Source of the DNA: Saccharothrix sp. HUAS TT1
GTDB lineage: Bacteria; Actinomycetota; Actinomycetes; Mycobacteriales; Pseudonocardiaceae
DNA length: 64,000 nucleotides
Assembly: GCF_040744945.1 (NCBI RefSeq)
Contig: NZ_CP160453.1
Location: 558,001-622,000, forward strand
Direction: 5' to 3'
The notes beneath the pieces were generated by a model. The model had not been told where the DNA came from. It saw only the letters and a program-made list of their open reading frames with translations, and ran no database searches. A program made the translations under genes and the position numbers. Shown here in pieces: positions 1-9,586 of this stretch (within the stretch, counting starts at the first letter, position 1; the number at the start of each line of letters is the position of its first letter).

Positions 1-454
1 GCGAGGCGGTGGCGATCGCGTTGACGTTGATCAGGCCCAGGGCGTTCTCGATCTGCGCCTCGATGCCGATGCGGCCGACCTCGTAGCCCATGGTCTTCTC
101 GATCTGGGTGAGCAGCAGGTCCAGCGCGTGCACCTGCTCCGCGGTCTGCACCTTCGGCAGCATGACGCAGTCCAGGTTCGCACCCGCCCCCTCGACGACC
201 TCGGTGACGTCGCGGTAGGTCCACTCGGTCGTCCAGTCGTTGACCCGGACCACCCGCGTCCGCGAACCCCAGTCGCCCTCGTTCAACGAGGCCACGATGG
301 TCTTGCGCGCGCCCGGCTTGGCCAGCGGCGCGCACGCGTCCTCCAGGTCGAGGAACACCTGGTCCGCGGGCAGCGTGCGAGCCTTGTCGATCATCTTCTG
401 GCTCGATCCGGGCACGGCCAGGCACGAGCGACGGGGGCGCTGCTGGTCGACCAC
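1..454 (-). CDS. CoA ester lyase, HpcH/HpaI/CitE family (5' part only)
   Basis: The first 151 codons are present; the gene runs off the left edge. The translation begins near VVDQQRPRRSCLAVPGSSQ and continues with DQVFLDLEDACAP, SLNEGDWG, RVNDWTT, VMLPKVQ and GIEAQIENALGL. These are typical of the TIM-barrel citrate-lyase-beta/malyl-CoA lyase family, where the DLED acidic pair helps bind Mg2+ and conserved Glu/Arg residues hold the CoA ester. The GTG start at 454 is chosen because a strong GAGGAGG lies a few bases upstream. The exact substrate (malyl-CoA, citramalyl-CoA or HMG-CoA) cannot be told from this half. A perfect 12-bp palindrome lies just upstream at 470-481. Confidence 0.85.
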   Translation of the reverse strand, partial: MVDQQRPRRSCLAVPGSSQKMIDKARTLPADQVFLDLEDACAPLAKPGARKTIVASLNEGDWGSRTRVVRVNDWTTEWTYRDVTEVVEGAGANLDCVMLPKVQTAEQVHALDLLLTQIEKTMGYEVGRIGIEAQIENALGLINVNAIATAS

Positions 455-469
455 TGGGGTACCTCCTCG

Positions 470-481
470 TACCGGCCGGTA
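470..481. promoter_or_regulatory. Palindrome TACCGGCCGGTA, possible TetR-type operator
   Basis: This perfect 12-bp palindrome sits between the SD of the CitE-like lyase and its presumed promoter. Read on the minus strand it extends to TTACCGGCCGGTAC, close to the two palindromes before the secreted hydrolase at 28.1 kb. No regulator gene adjoins it, so the binding protein is unknown. Confidence 0.35.
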
Positions 482-567
482 ACTACTGACGTGCGAAGGG
501 TGGCACGCACGGGTGCCGCCCGCTATTTCGTGAGTCCCGATTCACAGGTCCGTGGCAGGCTGAACCG

Positions 568-903
568 GTGGAGATCGAGCAGGTGCTGGACAACGCGTTG
601 CGCAAGGCCGCCGCGATCTGGGTGGCTCCCGCCGGCCACGGGCCGCGGCTGGTGTGGGCGCTGTGGCGCGACGGCGCGGTGCTGGTGGCGGTCGGCGGCG
701 CGGAGCAACCGGTGCCCGGCCTGGCCGACGGCGTCGCCTGCACGGTCACCGTCCGCTCGCCCACCACCCACTCGCACCTGCTCGACGCGCCCGCGACGGC
801 CCGGCTGGTCGAACCGGACGACGCCGTGGCGGCGGCCCTGCGGGCGGCCCGGCTCAACGGCGGGTCGGAGTGGGAATCGGTCTACCGCCTGGAGTTCGCG
901 TGA
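568..903 (+). CDS. Small protein of unknown function
   Basis: This 111-aa reading frame starts with GTG and overlaps the next gene's GTG start by 4 bp (GTGA), which suggests translational coupling. The protein has an alternating hydrophobic/charged pattern (VWALWRDGAVLVAVGG) but no motif I recognise, no signal peptide and no membrane segment. Its codon use matches its neighbours, so it is probably a real cytoplasmic protein co-expressed with the kinase-like gene. Function is not assigned. Confidence 0.6.
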   Translation: MEIEQVLDNALRKAAAIWVAPAGHGPRLVWALWRDGAVLVAVGGAEQPVPGLADGVACTVTVRSPTTHSHLLDAPATARLVEPDDAVAAALRAARLNGGSEWESVYRLEFA

Positions 904-1757
904 TCACCGTCCCGGCCGGCTTCGGCTCGATCCTGGGCGACGAGGCGCTGCCGTGGCGGGCCACCCTGCCGTCGCTGGCCACGCACTTCTGCGCCCGGTG
1001 GCGCCTCACCCCGGACGGCGACCCGCTGCACGGCAACATCGCCGTCGTCCTGCCGGTGCGCCGCGCCGACGGCCACCCGGCCGCGCTCAAGCTGACCTGG
1101 CTGGACGTGGAGACCCGGCAGGAGCCCCTGGCCCTGCGGGCGTGGCGCGGGCAGGGCGTGGTGGAGCTGCTGGAGCACGACGACCAGCGGGGCGCGCTGC
1201 TGCTGGAACGCCTCGACCACACCCGGTCGCTGGAGGACGCGCCGATCGAGGAGGCGCTGGCTGTCGCCGGCGGGCTGCTGCGCCGGCTGCGCGTCCCGGC
1301 GGACCCGGAGTTCCGCCGGCACGAGGCGTCCGACCTGGTCGCGCGCAACGCCGCGCTGGGCGACCCGCTGCCCGCCGCGCTGCTCGGGCACGCCGACGAG
1401 CTGGGCCGCGACCTCGCGTCGAGCGCCGGGCACACCCTGGTCAACCAGGACCTGCACTACGGGAACGTGCTGCGCGGCGACCGCGAGCCGTGGCTGCTGA
1501 TCGACCCGAAACCGCTGTCCGGCGACCCCGAGTTCGGCGTGATCCCGTTGCTGTGGAACAGGTTCGACGAGCTGGACGGCGCGCGCGGGCTGCGCGACCG
1601 GTTCGCCGCGCTGTGCGACGTCGGCGAGCTGGACGCCGAACGGGCCCGCGCCTGGACGTTCTGCCGCGCGGTCGACAACTGGCTGTGGTGCCTGGAGGAG
1701 GAGCTGGACCGGATGGCCGTGTCGGTCGAGGCCATCGCCGACGCCCTGCGGCCGTGA
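900..1757 (+). CDS. Aminoglycoside/hydroxyurea-type phosphotransferase family kinase
   Basis: The 285-aa product resembles the streptomycin 6-kinase/hydroxyurea antibiotic phosphotransferase branch of the APH fold. An AALKLTW lysine strand lies near residue 63, the catalytic loop LVNQDLHYGNVL near 180-191 (His-Asp context H-x-D-x-x-x-x-N with the Asp moved as NQD), and the metal-binding IDPKPL near 200. The GTG start at 900 overlaps the upstream stop. Real substrates of chromosomal copies are usually unknown; it may phosphorylate a small alcohol or an antibiotic. Resistance is not shown by sequence. Confidence 0.75.
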   Translation: MITVPAGFGSILGDEALPWRATLPSLATHFCARWRLTPDGDPLHGNIAVVLPVRRADGHPAALKLTWLDVETRQEPLALRAWRGQGVVELLEHDDQRGALLLERLDHTRSLEDAPIEEALAVAGGLLRRLRVPADPEFRRHEASDLVARNAALGDPLPAALLGHADELGRDLASSAGHTLVNQDLHYGNVLRGDREPWLLIDPKPLSGDPEFGVIPLLWNRFDELDGARGLRDRFAALCDVGELDAERARAWTFCRAVDNWLWCLEEELDRMAVSVEAIADALRP

Positions 1758-1802
1758 GCACCCCGTCCACTGTGGAGCGCAGCGGCGGCCCGGCCGGCGG
1801 AC

Positions 1803-1808
1803 TAACCT
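1803..1808 (+). promoter_or_regulatory. -10 hexamer TAACCT of a leaderless promoter
   Basis: TAACCT lies exactly 6 nt before the GTG of the next gene, and no SD is present. This is the TANNNT-to-start spacing expected for a leaderless actinobacterial transcript. Confidence 0.5.
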
Positions 1809-1814
1809 GATCAC

Positions 1815-3068
1815 GTGGTCGCCGCCAACCGGGTCTTCGCCGCTCAGCTCGCGGGCCTGCCCGTGTTCGGACCGGACGGCGAGTCCATCGGCAAGGTCCG
1901 TGACCTGGTCATCGGCCTGCGGGTGGACCGCCAACCGCCGCGCGTCCTCGGCCTGGTGCTGGAACTGGCCACCCGGCGGCGCATCTTCGTGCCGATGCTG
2001 CGGGTCACCTCGATCGAGCCGAACGCCGTGGGCCTCGCCACCGGCTCGGTCAACCTGCGCCAGTTCCACCAGCGCAGCAACGAGGTGCTGGTCGTCGGCG
2101 AACTGCTCGACGCCCGCGTCACGCTCGGCTCGGGCGCGCAGGCCGTGCTGGTCGACGCCGCGATGGAGCCCAGCCGCACCCGCGACTGGCGGATGACGCG
2201 GGTCGCGGTGCGGGAGCGCACCGGCCGGCTGGCCCGGCGCGGCCCGGTGCAGGTGCTGCGCTGGGAGGAGCTGACCGGGCTGTCGGTGACCGAGCTGGCG
2301 GGCCAGCCGCAGGGCGCGCAGCACCTGGTCGCGGTGTTCGAGACGATGCGCGCCGCCGACGTGGCGCTGGCCCTGCACAGCCTGCCGTTCAAGCGCCGCT
2401 ACGAGGTGGCCGAGGCGCTGGACGACGAACGGCTCGCCGACGTCATCGAGGAGATGGCCGAGGAGGACCAGAAGGACCTGCTGGCGCACCTGGACGACGA
2501 GCGCGCCGCGGACGTCCTGGAGGCCATGAACCCCGACGACGCCGCCGACCTGCTGGCCGAGCTGCCCCAGGTGGAGCAGGACCGGCTGCTCGGGTTGATG
2601 GAGCCGGAGGAGTCCGCGCCGGTGCGGCGGCTGCTGGAGTACAGCTACGACACCGCGGGCGGCCTGATGACGCCGGAGCCGGTGGTGCTCGCCCCGGACT
2701 CGACGGTGGCCGAGGCGCTGGCGCACGTGCGCAACCCCGACCTGACGCCCGCACTGGCCAGCATGGTGTTCGTCTGCCGACCGCCGACGGCCACGCCCAC
2801 CGGCCGCTACCTGGGCTGCGTGCACATCCAGCGGCTGCTGCGGGAACCGCCGTCCGGCCTGGTCGCGGGCGTGCTGGACACGGACCTGGCGACGTTGTCG
2901 CCGACCGCGTCGCTCGGCGACGTGACCCGCTACTTCGCCACCTACAACCTGGTGTGCGGGCCGGTGGTGGACGAGAGCGACCACCTGCTCGGCGCGGTCA
3001 CCGTGGACGACGTGCTGGACCACCTGCTGCCCGCCAACTGGCGCGAGACGGGGCTGTCCCATGCCTGA
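1815..3068 (+). CDS. PRC-barrel/MgtE-N/CBS domain protein without membrane domain
   Basis: The 417-aa protein has a PRC-barrel-like N-terminus (about residues 10-80, with GLPVFGPDGESIGKVRDLV). An MgtE intracellular superhelix follows (about 180-270, with acidic repeats such as LADVIEEMAEEDQKDLLAHL). The C-terminal part (about 275-410) is a CBS pair with GGLMTPEPVVL and GAVTVDDVLDHLL. In MgtE channels the N and CBS domains sense cytosolic Mg2+; here the transmembrane domain is missing. The next gene overlaps by 8 bp and supplies a membrane protein, so the two may act as a split Mg2+-sensing pair (inference). M. tuberculosis has the same pair near mrp. The start is GTG with a leaderless -10. 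Confidence 0.8.
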   Translation: MVAANRVFAAQLAGLPVFGPDGESIGKVRDLVIGLRVDRQPPRVLGLVLELATRRRIFVPMLRVTSIEPNAVGLATGSVNLRQFHQRSNEVLVVGELLDARVTLGSGAQAVLVDAAMEPSRTRDWRMTRVAVRERTGRLARRGPVQVLRWEELTGLSVTELAGQPQGAQHLVAVFETMRAADVALALHSLPFKRRYEVAEALDDERLADVIEEMAEEDQKDLLAHLDDERAADVLEAMNPDDAADLLAELPQVEQDRLLGLMEPEESAPVRRLLEYSYDTAGGLMTPEPVVLAPDSTVAEALAHVRNPDLTPALASMVFVCRPPTATPTGRYLGCVHIQRLLREPPSGLVAGVLDTDLATLSPTASLGDVTRYFATYNLVCGPVVDESDHLLGAVTVDDVLDHLLPANWRETGLSHA

Positions 3069-3615
3069 GCTGCTGCCGCGCCGACGGCTCGACCAGCCGC
3101 GCACCGAGGGCCGGTTCCGGCTGTCGCTCGACCCGGACACGTTCGGCCGGTTCTCCGAGCGGCTGGCCCGGTTCCTGGGCACCGGCAAGTTCCTGTTCTG
3201 GCAGACGCTGACCGTGATCGCGTGGATCACCACCAACCTGGTCGCGGTGTCGCTGCGCTGGGACCCGTACCCGTTCATCCTGCTCAACCTGGCCTTCTCC
3301 ACCCAGGCCGCGTACGCCGCGCCGCTGATCCTGCTCGCGCAGAACCGGCAGGACGACCGCGACCGGGTGTCGCTGGAGGAGGACCGGGCGCGGGCCGCGC
3401 AGACCAAGGCCGACACCGAGTACCTGGCGCGCGAGCTGGCGGCGCTGCGGCTCGCCGTCGGCGAGGTGGTGACCCGCGACTACCTGCGCAGCGAGCTGGA
3501 GCGGGTGTTCCGCGAGCGCAAGCGCCCCAACAAGGAGGCCAAGGGCGCCAAGGACGCCGTCAAGGACACCAGGGACGCCAAGGACGCCGTCAAGGACGAC
3601 GTGCCGTCACCGTGA
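3061..3615 (+). CDS. DUF1003 family membrane protein
   Basis: The 184-aa protein starts with ATG 8 bp inside the upstream gene. Two hydrophobic helices (FWQTLTVIAWITTNLVAVSL and PFILLNLAFSTQAAYAAPLI) surround the conserved DUF1003 loop with RWDPYPF. A charged coiled-coil-like stretch follows (residues about 95-150). The C-terminus is a lysine/aspartate repeat (KDAVKD, twice) coded by short DNA repeats. The molecular function of DUF1003 is not established. Overlap with the MgtE-N/CBS gene suggests they work together. Confidence 0.85.
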   Translation: MPELLPRRRLDQPRTEGRFRLSLDPDTFGRFSERLARFLGTGKFLFWQTLTVIAWITTNLVAVSLRWDPYPFILLNLAFSTQAAYAAPLILLAQNRQDDRDRVSLEEDRARAAQTKADTEYLARELAALRLAVGEVVTRDYLRSELERVFRERKRPNKEAKGAKDAVKDTRDAKDAVKDDVPSP

Positions 3616-3621
3616 GCCCGC

Positions 3622-4083
3622 TCAGGGCTCATCGGCGCCCAGCCGGTCGCACGTGCGGCCGAACGCCTCCAGCTCGGCGTGCCCGAACGCCTCGGCGAAG
3701 TGCCGCACCACGCCCGCGAGGTGCGTGCCCGACGCGACGCGCAGCCGTTCCAGGCCCTGCGACGTGAGGACCGCCACCACGCCGCGGCCGTCGCCGTCGG
3801 CGCGTTCCCGCAGCACGAGGCCCGCGCGCTCCAGCCGGTCCACGAGCCTGGTGACGCCGGAGCGGGACAGCAGCACCGCGTCGGCCAGCTCCGTCATCCG
3901 GAGTCGGTGCTGCGGCGCCTCGGCCAGCTGCACCAGGACGTCGTAGGCCGCGAGCGACAGGCGTTGCTCGCCGATCAGTTCGGCTTCCAGGACCCGGGTG
4001 AGCCTCGCGTGCGCCCGGAGGAAGGATCGCCACACCCCCAGCTCGGTACGGGTGGGCAACCGGGCAGATCCGGTTTCCGGCAC
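3622..4083 (-). CDS. MarR family transcriptional regulator
   Basis: The 153-aa winged-helix protein has the usual MarR layout: an N-terminal dimerisation helix (VWRSFLRAHARLTRVLEAEL), then RMTELADAVLLSRSGVTRLVDRLERAGLV as the recognition region, then the wing with ERADGDGRG. It faces away from mrp. The GTG at 4083 is preferred over 4107 because a -10-like TAACAT lies 8 nt upstream, giving a leaderless start. The target and ligand are unknown; the 130-bp divergent region before mrp is the obvious place for its operator. Confidence 0.85.
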   Translation of the reverse strand: MPETGSARLPTRTELGVWRSFLRAHARLTRVLEAELIGEQRLSLAAYDVLVQLAEAPQHRLRMTELADAVLLSRSGVTRLVDRLERAGLVLRERADGDGRGVVAVLTSQGLERLRVASGTHLAGVVRHFAEAFGHAELEAFGRTCDRLGADEP

Positions 4084-4091
4084 GGATACCG

Positions 4092-4097
4092 ATGTTA
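4092..4097 (-). promoter_or_regulatory. -10 hexamer TAACAT of a leaderless promoter (MarR gene)
   Basis: Read on the minus strand, TAACAT is followed by 8 nt and then the GTG start. There is no SD. Confidence 0.5.
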
Positions 4098-4215
4098 CGG
4101 AAAGCACGCGACCGGGTGCGCGCTGCCCCCGGATCGGGGGTGACCAACCGGTAGCTTGGAGGTGCACGGCCCGCCGTAGCATGGCGGTCCCACCACCTCT
4201 CCCGAAGGCGTTCCC

Positions 4216-5349
4216 GTGACTCTTCCCTCCGTTGACGACGTGCAGAAGGCGTTGGCCGGTGTGCAGGACCCGGAGATCCGGCGTCCCATCACCGACCTGG
4301 GCATGGTCAAGGGCGTCGTGGTCGGTGACGACGGGGTGGTCGACGTGGCGGTGTACCTCACCGTGGCCGGCTGCCCGCTGCGCGACAAGATCACCGCCGA
4401 CGTGACGGCCGCGGTGTCGGCGCTGGGCGGCGTGACCGGCGTCCGGGTCGAGCTGGACGTGATGAGCGACGCCCAGCGCACCGACCTGCGCAAGTCGCTG
4501 CGCGGCGGCGTCGAGGAGCCGGTGATCCCGTTCGCCCAGCCCGGCTCGCTGACCAGGGTGTACTGCGTGGCGTCCGGCAAGGGCGGGGTCGGCAAGTCGT
4601 CGGTGACGGTGAACCTGGCCGTCGCGATGGCCGCGCGCGGCCTGTCGGTCGGCGTCGTGGACGCCGACATCTACGGCCACTCCATCCCGCGCATGCTGGG
4701 CACGGAGGCCAGGCCGACCCAGGTGGAGAAGATGATCATGCCGCCGCAGTCGCACGGCGTGAAGCTCATCTCGATCGGCATGTTCACGCCGGGCAACACC
4801 CCGGTGGTGTGGCGCGGGCCCATGCTGCACCGGGCGTTGCAGCAGTTCCTGGCCGACGTGTTCTGGGGCGACCTGGACGTGCTGCTGCTGGACCTGCCGC
4901 CGGGCACCGGCGACATCGCCATCTCGGTCGCGCAGCTGGTGCCGAACGCCGAGATCCTGGTCGTGACGACCCCGCAGCAGGCGGCGGCCGAGGTGGCCGA
5001 GCGGGCCGGTTCGATCGCGCTGCAGACCCGCCAGCGCATCGCCGGCGTCATCGAGAACATGTCGTGGCTGGAGCTGCCGGACGGCACCCGGATGGACGTG
5101 TTCGGCTCGGGCGGCGGCCAGGCCGTCGCCGACTCCCTGACCCAGGCCGTCGGCGCCGACGTGCCGCTGCTGGGCCAGGTCCCCCTCGACCCGCGGCTGC
5201 GCGAGCAGGGCGACGCGGGCACCCCGATCGTCCTGACCCACCCGGACTCGGTGGCGGGGCAGTCGCTGACGGCCGTGGCCGGCAAGCTCTCCACCCGCTC
5301 CCGCGGCCTGGCCGGCCGCCTGCTGAGCGTCTCCCCCGCCGGCCGCTGA
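4216..5349 (+). CDS. mrp: Iron-sulfur cluster carrier protein Mrp/ApbC
   Basis: The 377-aa protein has an N-terminal MIP18/DUF59 domain (about 5-85, with the active Cys in TVAGCPLRD). The P-loop NTPase domain carries the deviant Walker A SGKGGVGKSS near residue 120, the switch DADIYGHSIPRML, and DLPPGTGD. Mrp proteins bind and transfer Fe-S clusters using ATP. The CxxC often present near the C-terminus of Mrp/NBP35 proteins is not visible here: the region reads ENMSWLELPDGTRMDVFGSGGG, as is usual for the actinobacterial form. The start is GTG. M. tuberculosis keeps mrp close to sigE/tatB too. Confidence 0.93.
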   Translation: MTLPSVDDVQKALAGVQDPEIRRPITDLGMVKGVVVGDDGVVDVAVYLTVAGCPLRDKITADVTAAVSALGGVTGVRVELDVMSDAQRTDLRKSLRGGVEEPVIPFAQPGSLTRVYCVASGKGGVGKSSVTVNLAVAMAARGLSVGVVDADIYGHSIPRMLGTEARPTQVEKMIMPPQSHGVKLISIGMFTPGNTPVVWRGPMLHRALQQFLADVFWGDLDVLLLDLPPGTGDIAISVAQLVPNAEILVVTTPQQAAAEVAERAGSIALQTRQRIAGVIENMSWLELPDGTRMDVFGSGGGQAVADSLTQAVGADVPLLGQVPLDPRLREQGDAGTPIVLTHPDSVAGQSLTAVAGKLSTRSRGLAGRLLSVSPAGR

Positions 5350-5367
5350 CGGCGGGGCGCCGGAGCC

Positions 5368-6000
5368 CTACTCGCTGCGGAGCGTGATGTGCTCGTCGGC
5401 TTCGCCGGCGGCGATCGCCGCGCCGTAGATCGCCAGGCCGTTGGGCAGCGCCGCGCTCTCCTCGACGGCGAACTCGACGGTGTTCTGGCCGCGTCGGAGC
5501 ACCGAGGCGTCGAACCACCACCGGTAGCGCGTGCCGCGCCCGTCGTCGGGCGCCACGCTCCGGACCGGCAGCCGCACGCCGTTCACGATCACCGTGACGT
5601 CCGTGTGCCGGTTCTCGGGGTCGTGGTAGCCGTGGGTGTCGGCGGACAGGCGGGCCCCCAGCTCGACCCGCTCGCCGGCGAACTCGCCGAGGGTCACCCG
5701 GTACACGAAGCGACCGACGGCGTTGCCGTAGGCGTGGGCGTGGGTCACCCCGTAGTCGGAGTGCAGCCCGCTGTCGGCCTCGTAGATGGGCCCGTGGTTG
5801 TGCCACCACGAGGCCGTGACGTCGTAGGACGACGGCGGGACGCGCACGTCGAGCCGGTCGGTGGACGACCCGGTCGACTGCGACGCGGCGGGCTGCCGCG
5901 GGAGCGTCCAGGCCAGCACCGCGACCACCAGCGCCAGCACGCCCACCAGGAAGGCCCCCACACCCGCGAGCGCCCCGGTCCTGGTCCAGGGTCCCTCCAT
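5368..6000 (-). CDS. Membrane-anchored protein with a predicted beta-sandwich ectodomain
   Basis: The 210-aa protein has one N-terminal membrane helix (about residues 10-33, LAGVGAFLVGVLALVVAVLAW). An extracellular part rich in aromatic residues and histidine follows (DVTASWWHNHGPIYEADSG, DTHGYHDPENRHTDVTV). It ends in a segment with strands like VIVNGVRLP and RRGQNTVEFAV, reminiscent of carbohydrate-binding-module or galactose-binding-like folds. I do not recognise the family. It converges on mrp with an 18-bp gap and is downstream of tatB on the same strand. Confidence 0.6.
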   Translation of the reverse strand: MEGPWTRTGALAGVGAFLVGVLALVVAVLAWTLPRQPAASQSTGSSTDRLDVRVPPSSYDVTASWWHNHGPIYEADSGLHSDYGVTHAHAYGNAVGRFVYRVTLGEFAGERVELGARLSADTHGYHDPENRHTDVTVIVNGVRLPVRSVAPDDGRGTRYRWWFDASVLRRGQNTVEFAVEESAALPNGLAIYGAAIAAGEADEHITLRSE

Positions 6001-6108
6001 GCGCCACCTCCGCGCTCAACGTGGCCGGGCGGCGGCTCCCGCACAACGACCGGCCGCGACGTTCACCCCAACGGGGGCGCGGCGGGACGGGTCGGGCGGC
6101 GGGACGGG

Positions 6109-6489
6109 TCAGGTGGCGTCGGGGTCGTACGGCGGGCGCTCGCCCTGCTGCAGGGGGCGGTCCCGGCTGACCGCGTCGCGGGCCGGCGGGACCGCCGGGT
6201 GGCCGTTCGGCTTCTCCGCCGGGTCGTCGTCCCACAGGTGCTTCGTGATCGCGCGCTTCGGGTCGAAGTTGCGCAGCTCCCGCAGGTCCTCCAGCGGCTT
6301 GCGCAGCTGCTCGAACTCCGGGCCCATCTCCTGCTTCAGCTGGTCCCGCGCGCCGGTCGCGTACTCGCGGACCTGGCGGATGGTCTTGCCGACCCAGGCC
6401 GCCGCCGAGGGCAGTCGTTCCGGACCGAGGATGAACAGCCCCGCCACCACGATGACGAGGATTTCAAGCCACCCGATGCTGTCGAACAC
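6109..6489 (-). CDS. tatB: Sec-independent protein translocase subunit TatB
   Basis: The 126-aa protein begins with the typical membrane helix [20 protein letters not shown] and the conserved LGPERLP hinge. A long amphipathic helix ([19 protein letters not shown]) and a disordered Pro/Asp-rich tail follow. TatB binds twin-arginine precursors together with TatC in the cytoplasmic membrane. The start is GTG with AGGTGGGG upstream. The order sigE-rseA-htrA-tatB is the mycobacterial arrangement, so this is the SigE-linked tatB. Confidence 0.93.
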   Translation of the reverse strand: MFDSIGWLEILVIVVAGLFILGPERLPSAAAWVGKTIRQVREYATGARDQLKQEMGPEFEQLRKPLEDLRELRNFDPKRAITKHLWDDDPAEKPNGHPAVPPARDAVSRDRPLQQGERPPYDPDAT

Positions 6490-6538
6490 CCGCGTGCCCC
6501 ACCTTCCGCGCCCCGGCCCCTGACCGCCAGCCTAGCCG

Positions 6539-8065
<1,527 letters not shown>

Positions 8066-8146
8066 CGCTCCCCGCACGTCGTCACACCATGGTCGTCGCG
8101 GGGCAATCGTGCCCGGCCACCGGTGAAGTTGCCGTCAGCGGGCCGG

Positions 8147-8755
8147 TCAGCGACCCAGGCGGGTGTCGGACACGGGCTGGAGCACGTCCATCCGGTCGTG
8201 CGGCGCGTCGGTCAGCGACGGCGCGACGGCGGGCGTGGGCTGCGGGGTGTTGCCCTGCGCGGGGCGCGGCGCGGGGTCGTCGCCGCCGGGCGCGACGAGG
8301 GCGAGGGCGCCGAGCATGAGGCCGGAGACGACGACGCCGGCGCCCTGCCTGGCCCGCTTACCGCCGAAGCGGCTTGCGCCGCCGGTGCCGAAAGGGCGGC
8401 TGGACCCCAGCACGGGACCGCTGCCGAACGCGGCCCGGTCGGGTCGCTGCACGGTGACGAGCTGGCCGTCCTCGGTGACCGCGAGGCCGTCCGGCGCGCT
8501 GGGCAGCTCGACCTCCTGCGGGATCGCGCCGAGCCTGGCCAGCAGGCTCGCGGGCGCGCAGGGCGCGTCGGCGGCGCGCACGGCGGAGCGCGCCTGCTGC
8601 TGCGAGTACGCCTCGGCCGCGCAGAACGGGCAGCGCGCGAGGTGCGCGGACGCCCGGCCGTGCGCCGACGCGGACAGCTCGCCGTCGACGAAGGCGACGA
8701 CCGCGTCGGGCAGCAGGTGCTGCTCGGGCAGTTGCCAACCTCGCAGGTCGGTCAT
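8147..8755 (-). CDS. rseA: Anti-sigma-E factor, zinc-associated (RseA-like)
   Basis: The 202-aa protein starts at an ATG that overlaps the sigE stop (ATGA), the usual coupling of sigma and anti-sigma factor. The zinc-finger motif HLARCPFC (HxxxCxxC, near residues 38-45) and the preceding [19 protein letters not shown] are the ZAS/anti-sigma domain that holds SigE inactive and releases it on thiol oxidation. A hydrophobic stretch ([20 protein letters not shown]) near residue 145 may be a single membrane helix. The C-terminal Pro-rich tail has no motif. The position corresponds to M. tuberculosis Rv1222. Confidence 0.9.
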   Translation of the reverse strand: MTDLRGWQLPEQHLLPDAVVAFVDGELSASAHGRASAHLARCPFCAAEAYSQQQARSAVRAADAPCAPASLLARLGAIPQEVELPSAPDGLAVTEDGQLVTVQRPDRAAFGSGPVLGSSRPFGTGGASRFGGKRARQGAGVVVSGLMLGALALVAPGGDDPAPRPAQGNTPQPTPAVAPSLTDAPHDRMDVLQPVSDTRLGR

Positions 8756-9327
8756 GCAGAGTCCTCCTGGGCGAGACCCCGACGGCGTTCCAGTGCGACC
8801 CTCAGGGCCTGGCGGCCCCGGTGGATCCTGCTCCTCACGGTACCCAGTTTGACGCCGAGGGTGGCGCCGATCTCCTCGTAGGAGAGACCCTCCACGTCGC
8901 AGAGCACCACGGCGGCGCGGAACTCGGGCGGCAGCTCGTCCAGCGCGGCCTGCAGCTCCGGGTCCAGGTGCGTGTCGTCGTAGACCTCTTCGGGGGTCGG
9001 GTCGTCGCCGGGGATGCGGTCGGTCTCCTCGGGCAGGGCCTCCATCCGCACGCGCGAGCGGCGGCGGGCCATGTCGAGGAACAGGTTGGTGGTGATGCGG
9101 TGCAGCCAGCCCTCGAAGGTGCCGGGCTTGTAGGACGCGAGGGAGCGGAACACCCGGATGAAGGTCTCCTGGGTCAGGTCCTCGGCGTCGTGCTGGTTGC
9201 CGGTCAAGCGGTAGGCCAGCCGGTACACCCGGTCGGCGTGCTCGCGCACGACTTCGTCCCACGTGGGCGGGATCCACTCCACGTCGTCGATGGGCGCCGT
9301 CAGTGCGGCGGTCGGCTGCTTTGGCAT
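8752..9327 (-). CDS. sigE: ECF RNA polymerase sigma factor SigE
   Basis: The 191-aa form (ATG at 9327) contains region 2 ([25 protein letters not shown]) and region 4 ([31 protein letters not shown], then [14 protein letters not shown]). The segment THFx[24 protein letters not shown], seen here as [19 protein letters not shown], matches mycobacterial SigE closely. The frame is open back to a TTG at 9420 and other starts are possible; mycobacterial sigE also has several starts. A promoter with three 11-bp-spaced TCTCA(G/C) boxes lies upstream. It directs the envelope-stress response with rseA, htrA and tatB. Confidence 0.92.
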   Translation of the reverse strand: MPKQPTAALTAPIDDVEWIPPTWDEVVREHADRVYRLAYRLTGNQHDAEDLTQETFIRVFRSLASYKPGTFEGWLHRITTNLFLDMARRRSRVRMEALPEETDRIPGDDPTPEEVYDDTHLDPELQAALDELPPEFRAAVVLCDVEGLSYEEIGATLGVKLGTVRSRIHRGRQALRVALERRRGLAQEDSA

Positions 9328-9446
9328 CGGGCGGTTAAGCACCTCCAGTGGGCTGGCTGCCCTGCTGCACGGGTCAACGCCCGGGTCTCCCCACGTGTTC
9401 CCGTTGATCAAGCTCGTCAAGCGTTGAGACCAGAGTGACGTCCTCC

Positions 9447-9486
9447 CTTATAACCATCGTGAGAGGCGGCTGAGAGCACGCTGAGA
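9447..9486 (-). promoter_or_regulatory. sigE promoter with three 11-bp-spaced TCTCA(G/C) boxes
   Basis: On the minus strand, TCTCAG (9481-9486), TCTCAG (9470-9475) and TCTCAC (9459-9464) recur at exactly 11-bp steps, followed by a -10-like TATAAG (9447-9452). The middle box covers the -35 position, as expected for an OmpR-family activator. The spacing (8-bp subunits with 3-bp gaps) is that described for the MprA box, and the same word appears before the MprA-like regulator at 53.9 kb. Confidence 0.65.
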
Positions 9487-9586
9487 ATCCGGGATTCGGC
9501 GGGTTGCGCCCCGGGGCGCGGTCGGTCGCGCTCCGGATGCGGCGGGATTCGCCCGAACCGCCGTCGGCGGCGTTAGCCTTCGTGCT

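Noticed and set aside
900-1757. A specific antibiotic-resistance determinant
   Set aside because: The family is broad and chromosomal members often have unknown substrates; no resistance can be claimed from sequence.
882-3416. An 844-codon minus-strand reading frame opposite the kinase and MgtE-N genes
   Set aside because: His/Arg/Gln-rich shadow of genes on the plus strand that have clear family motifs.
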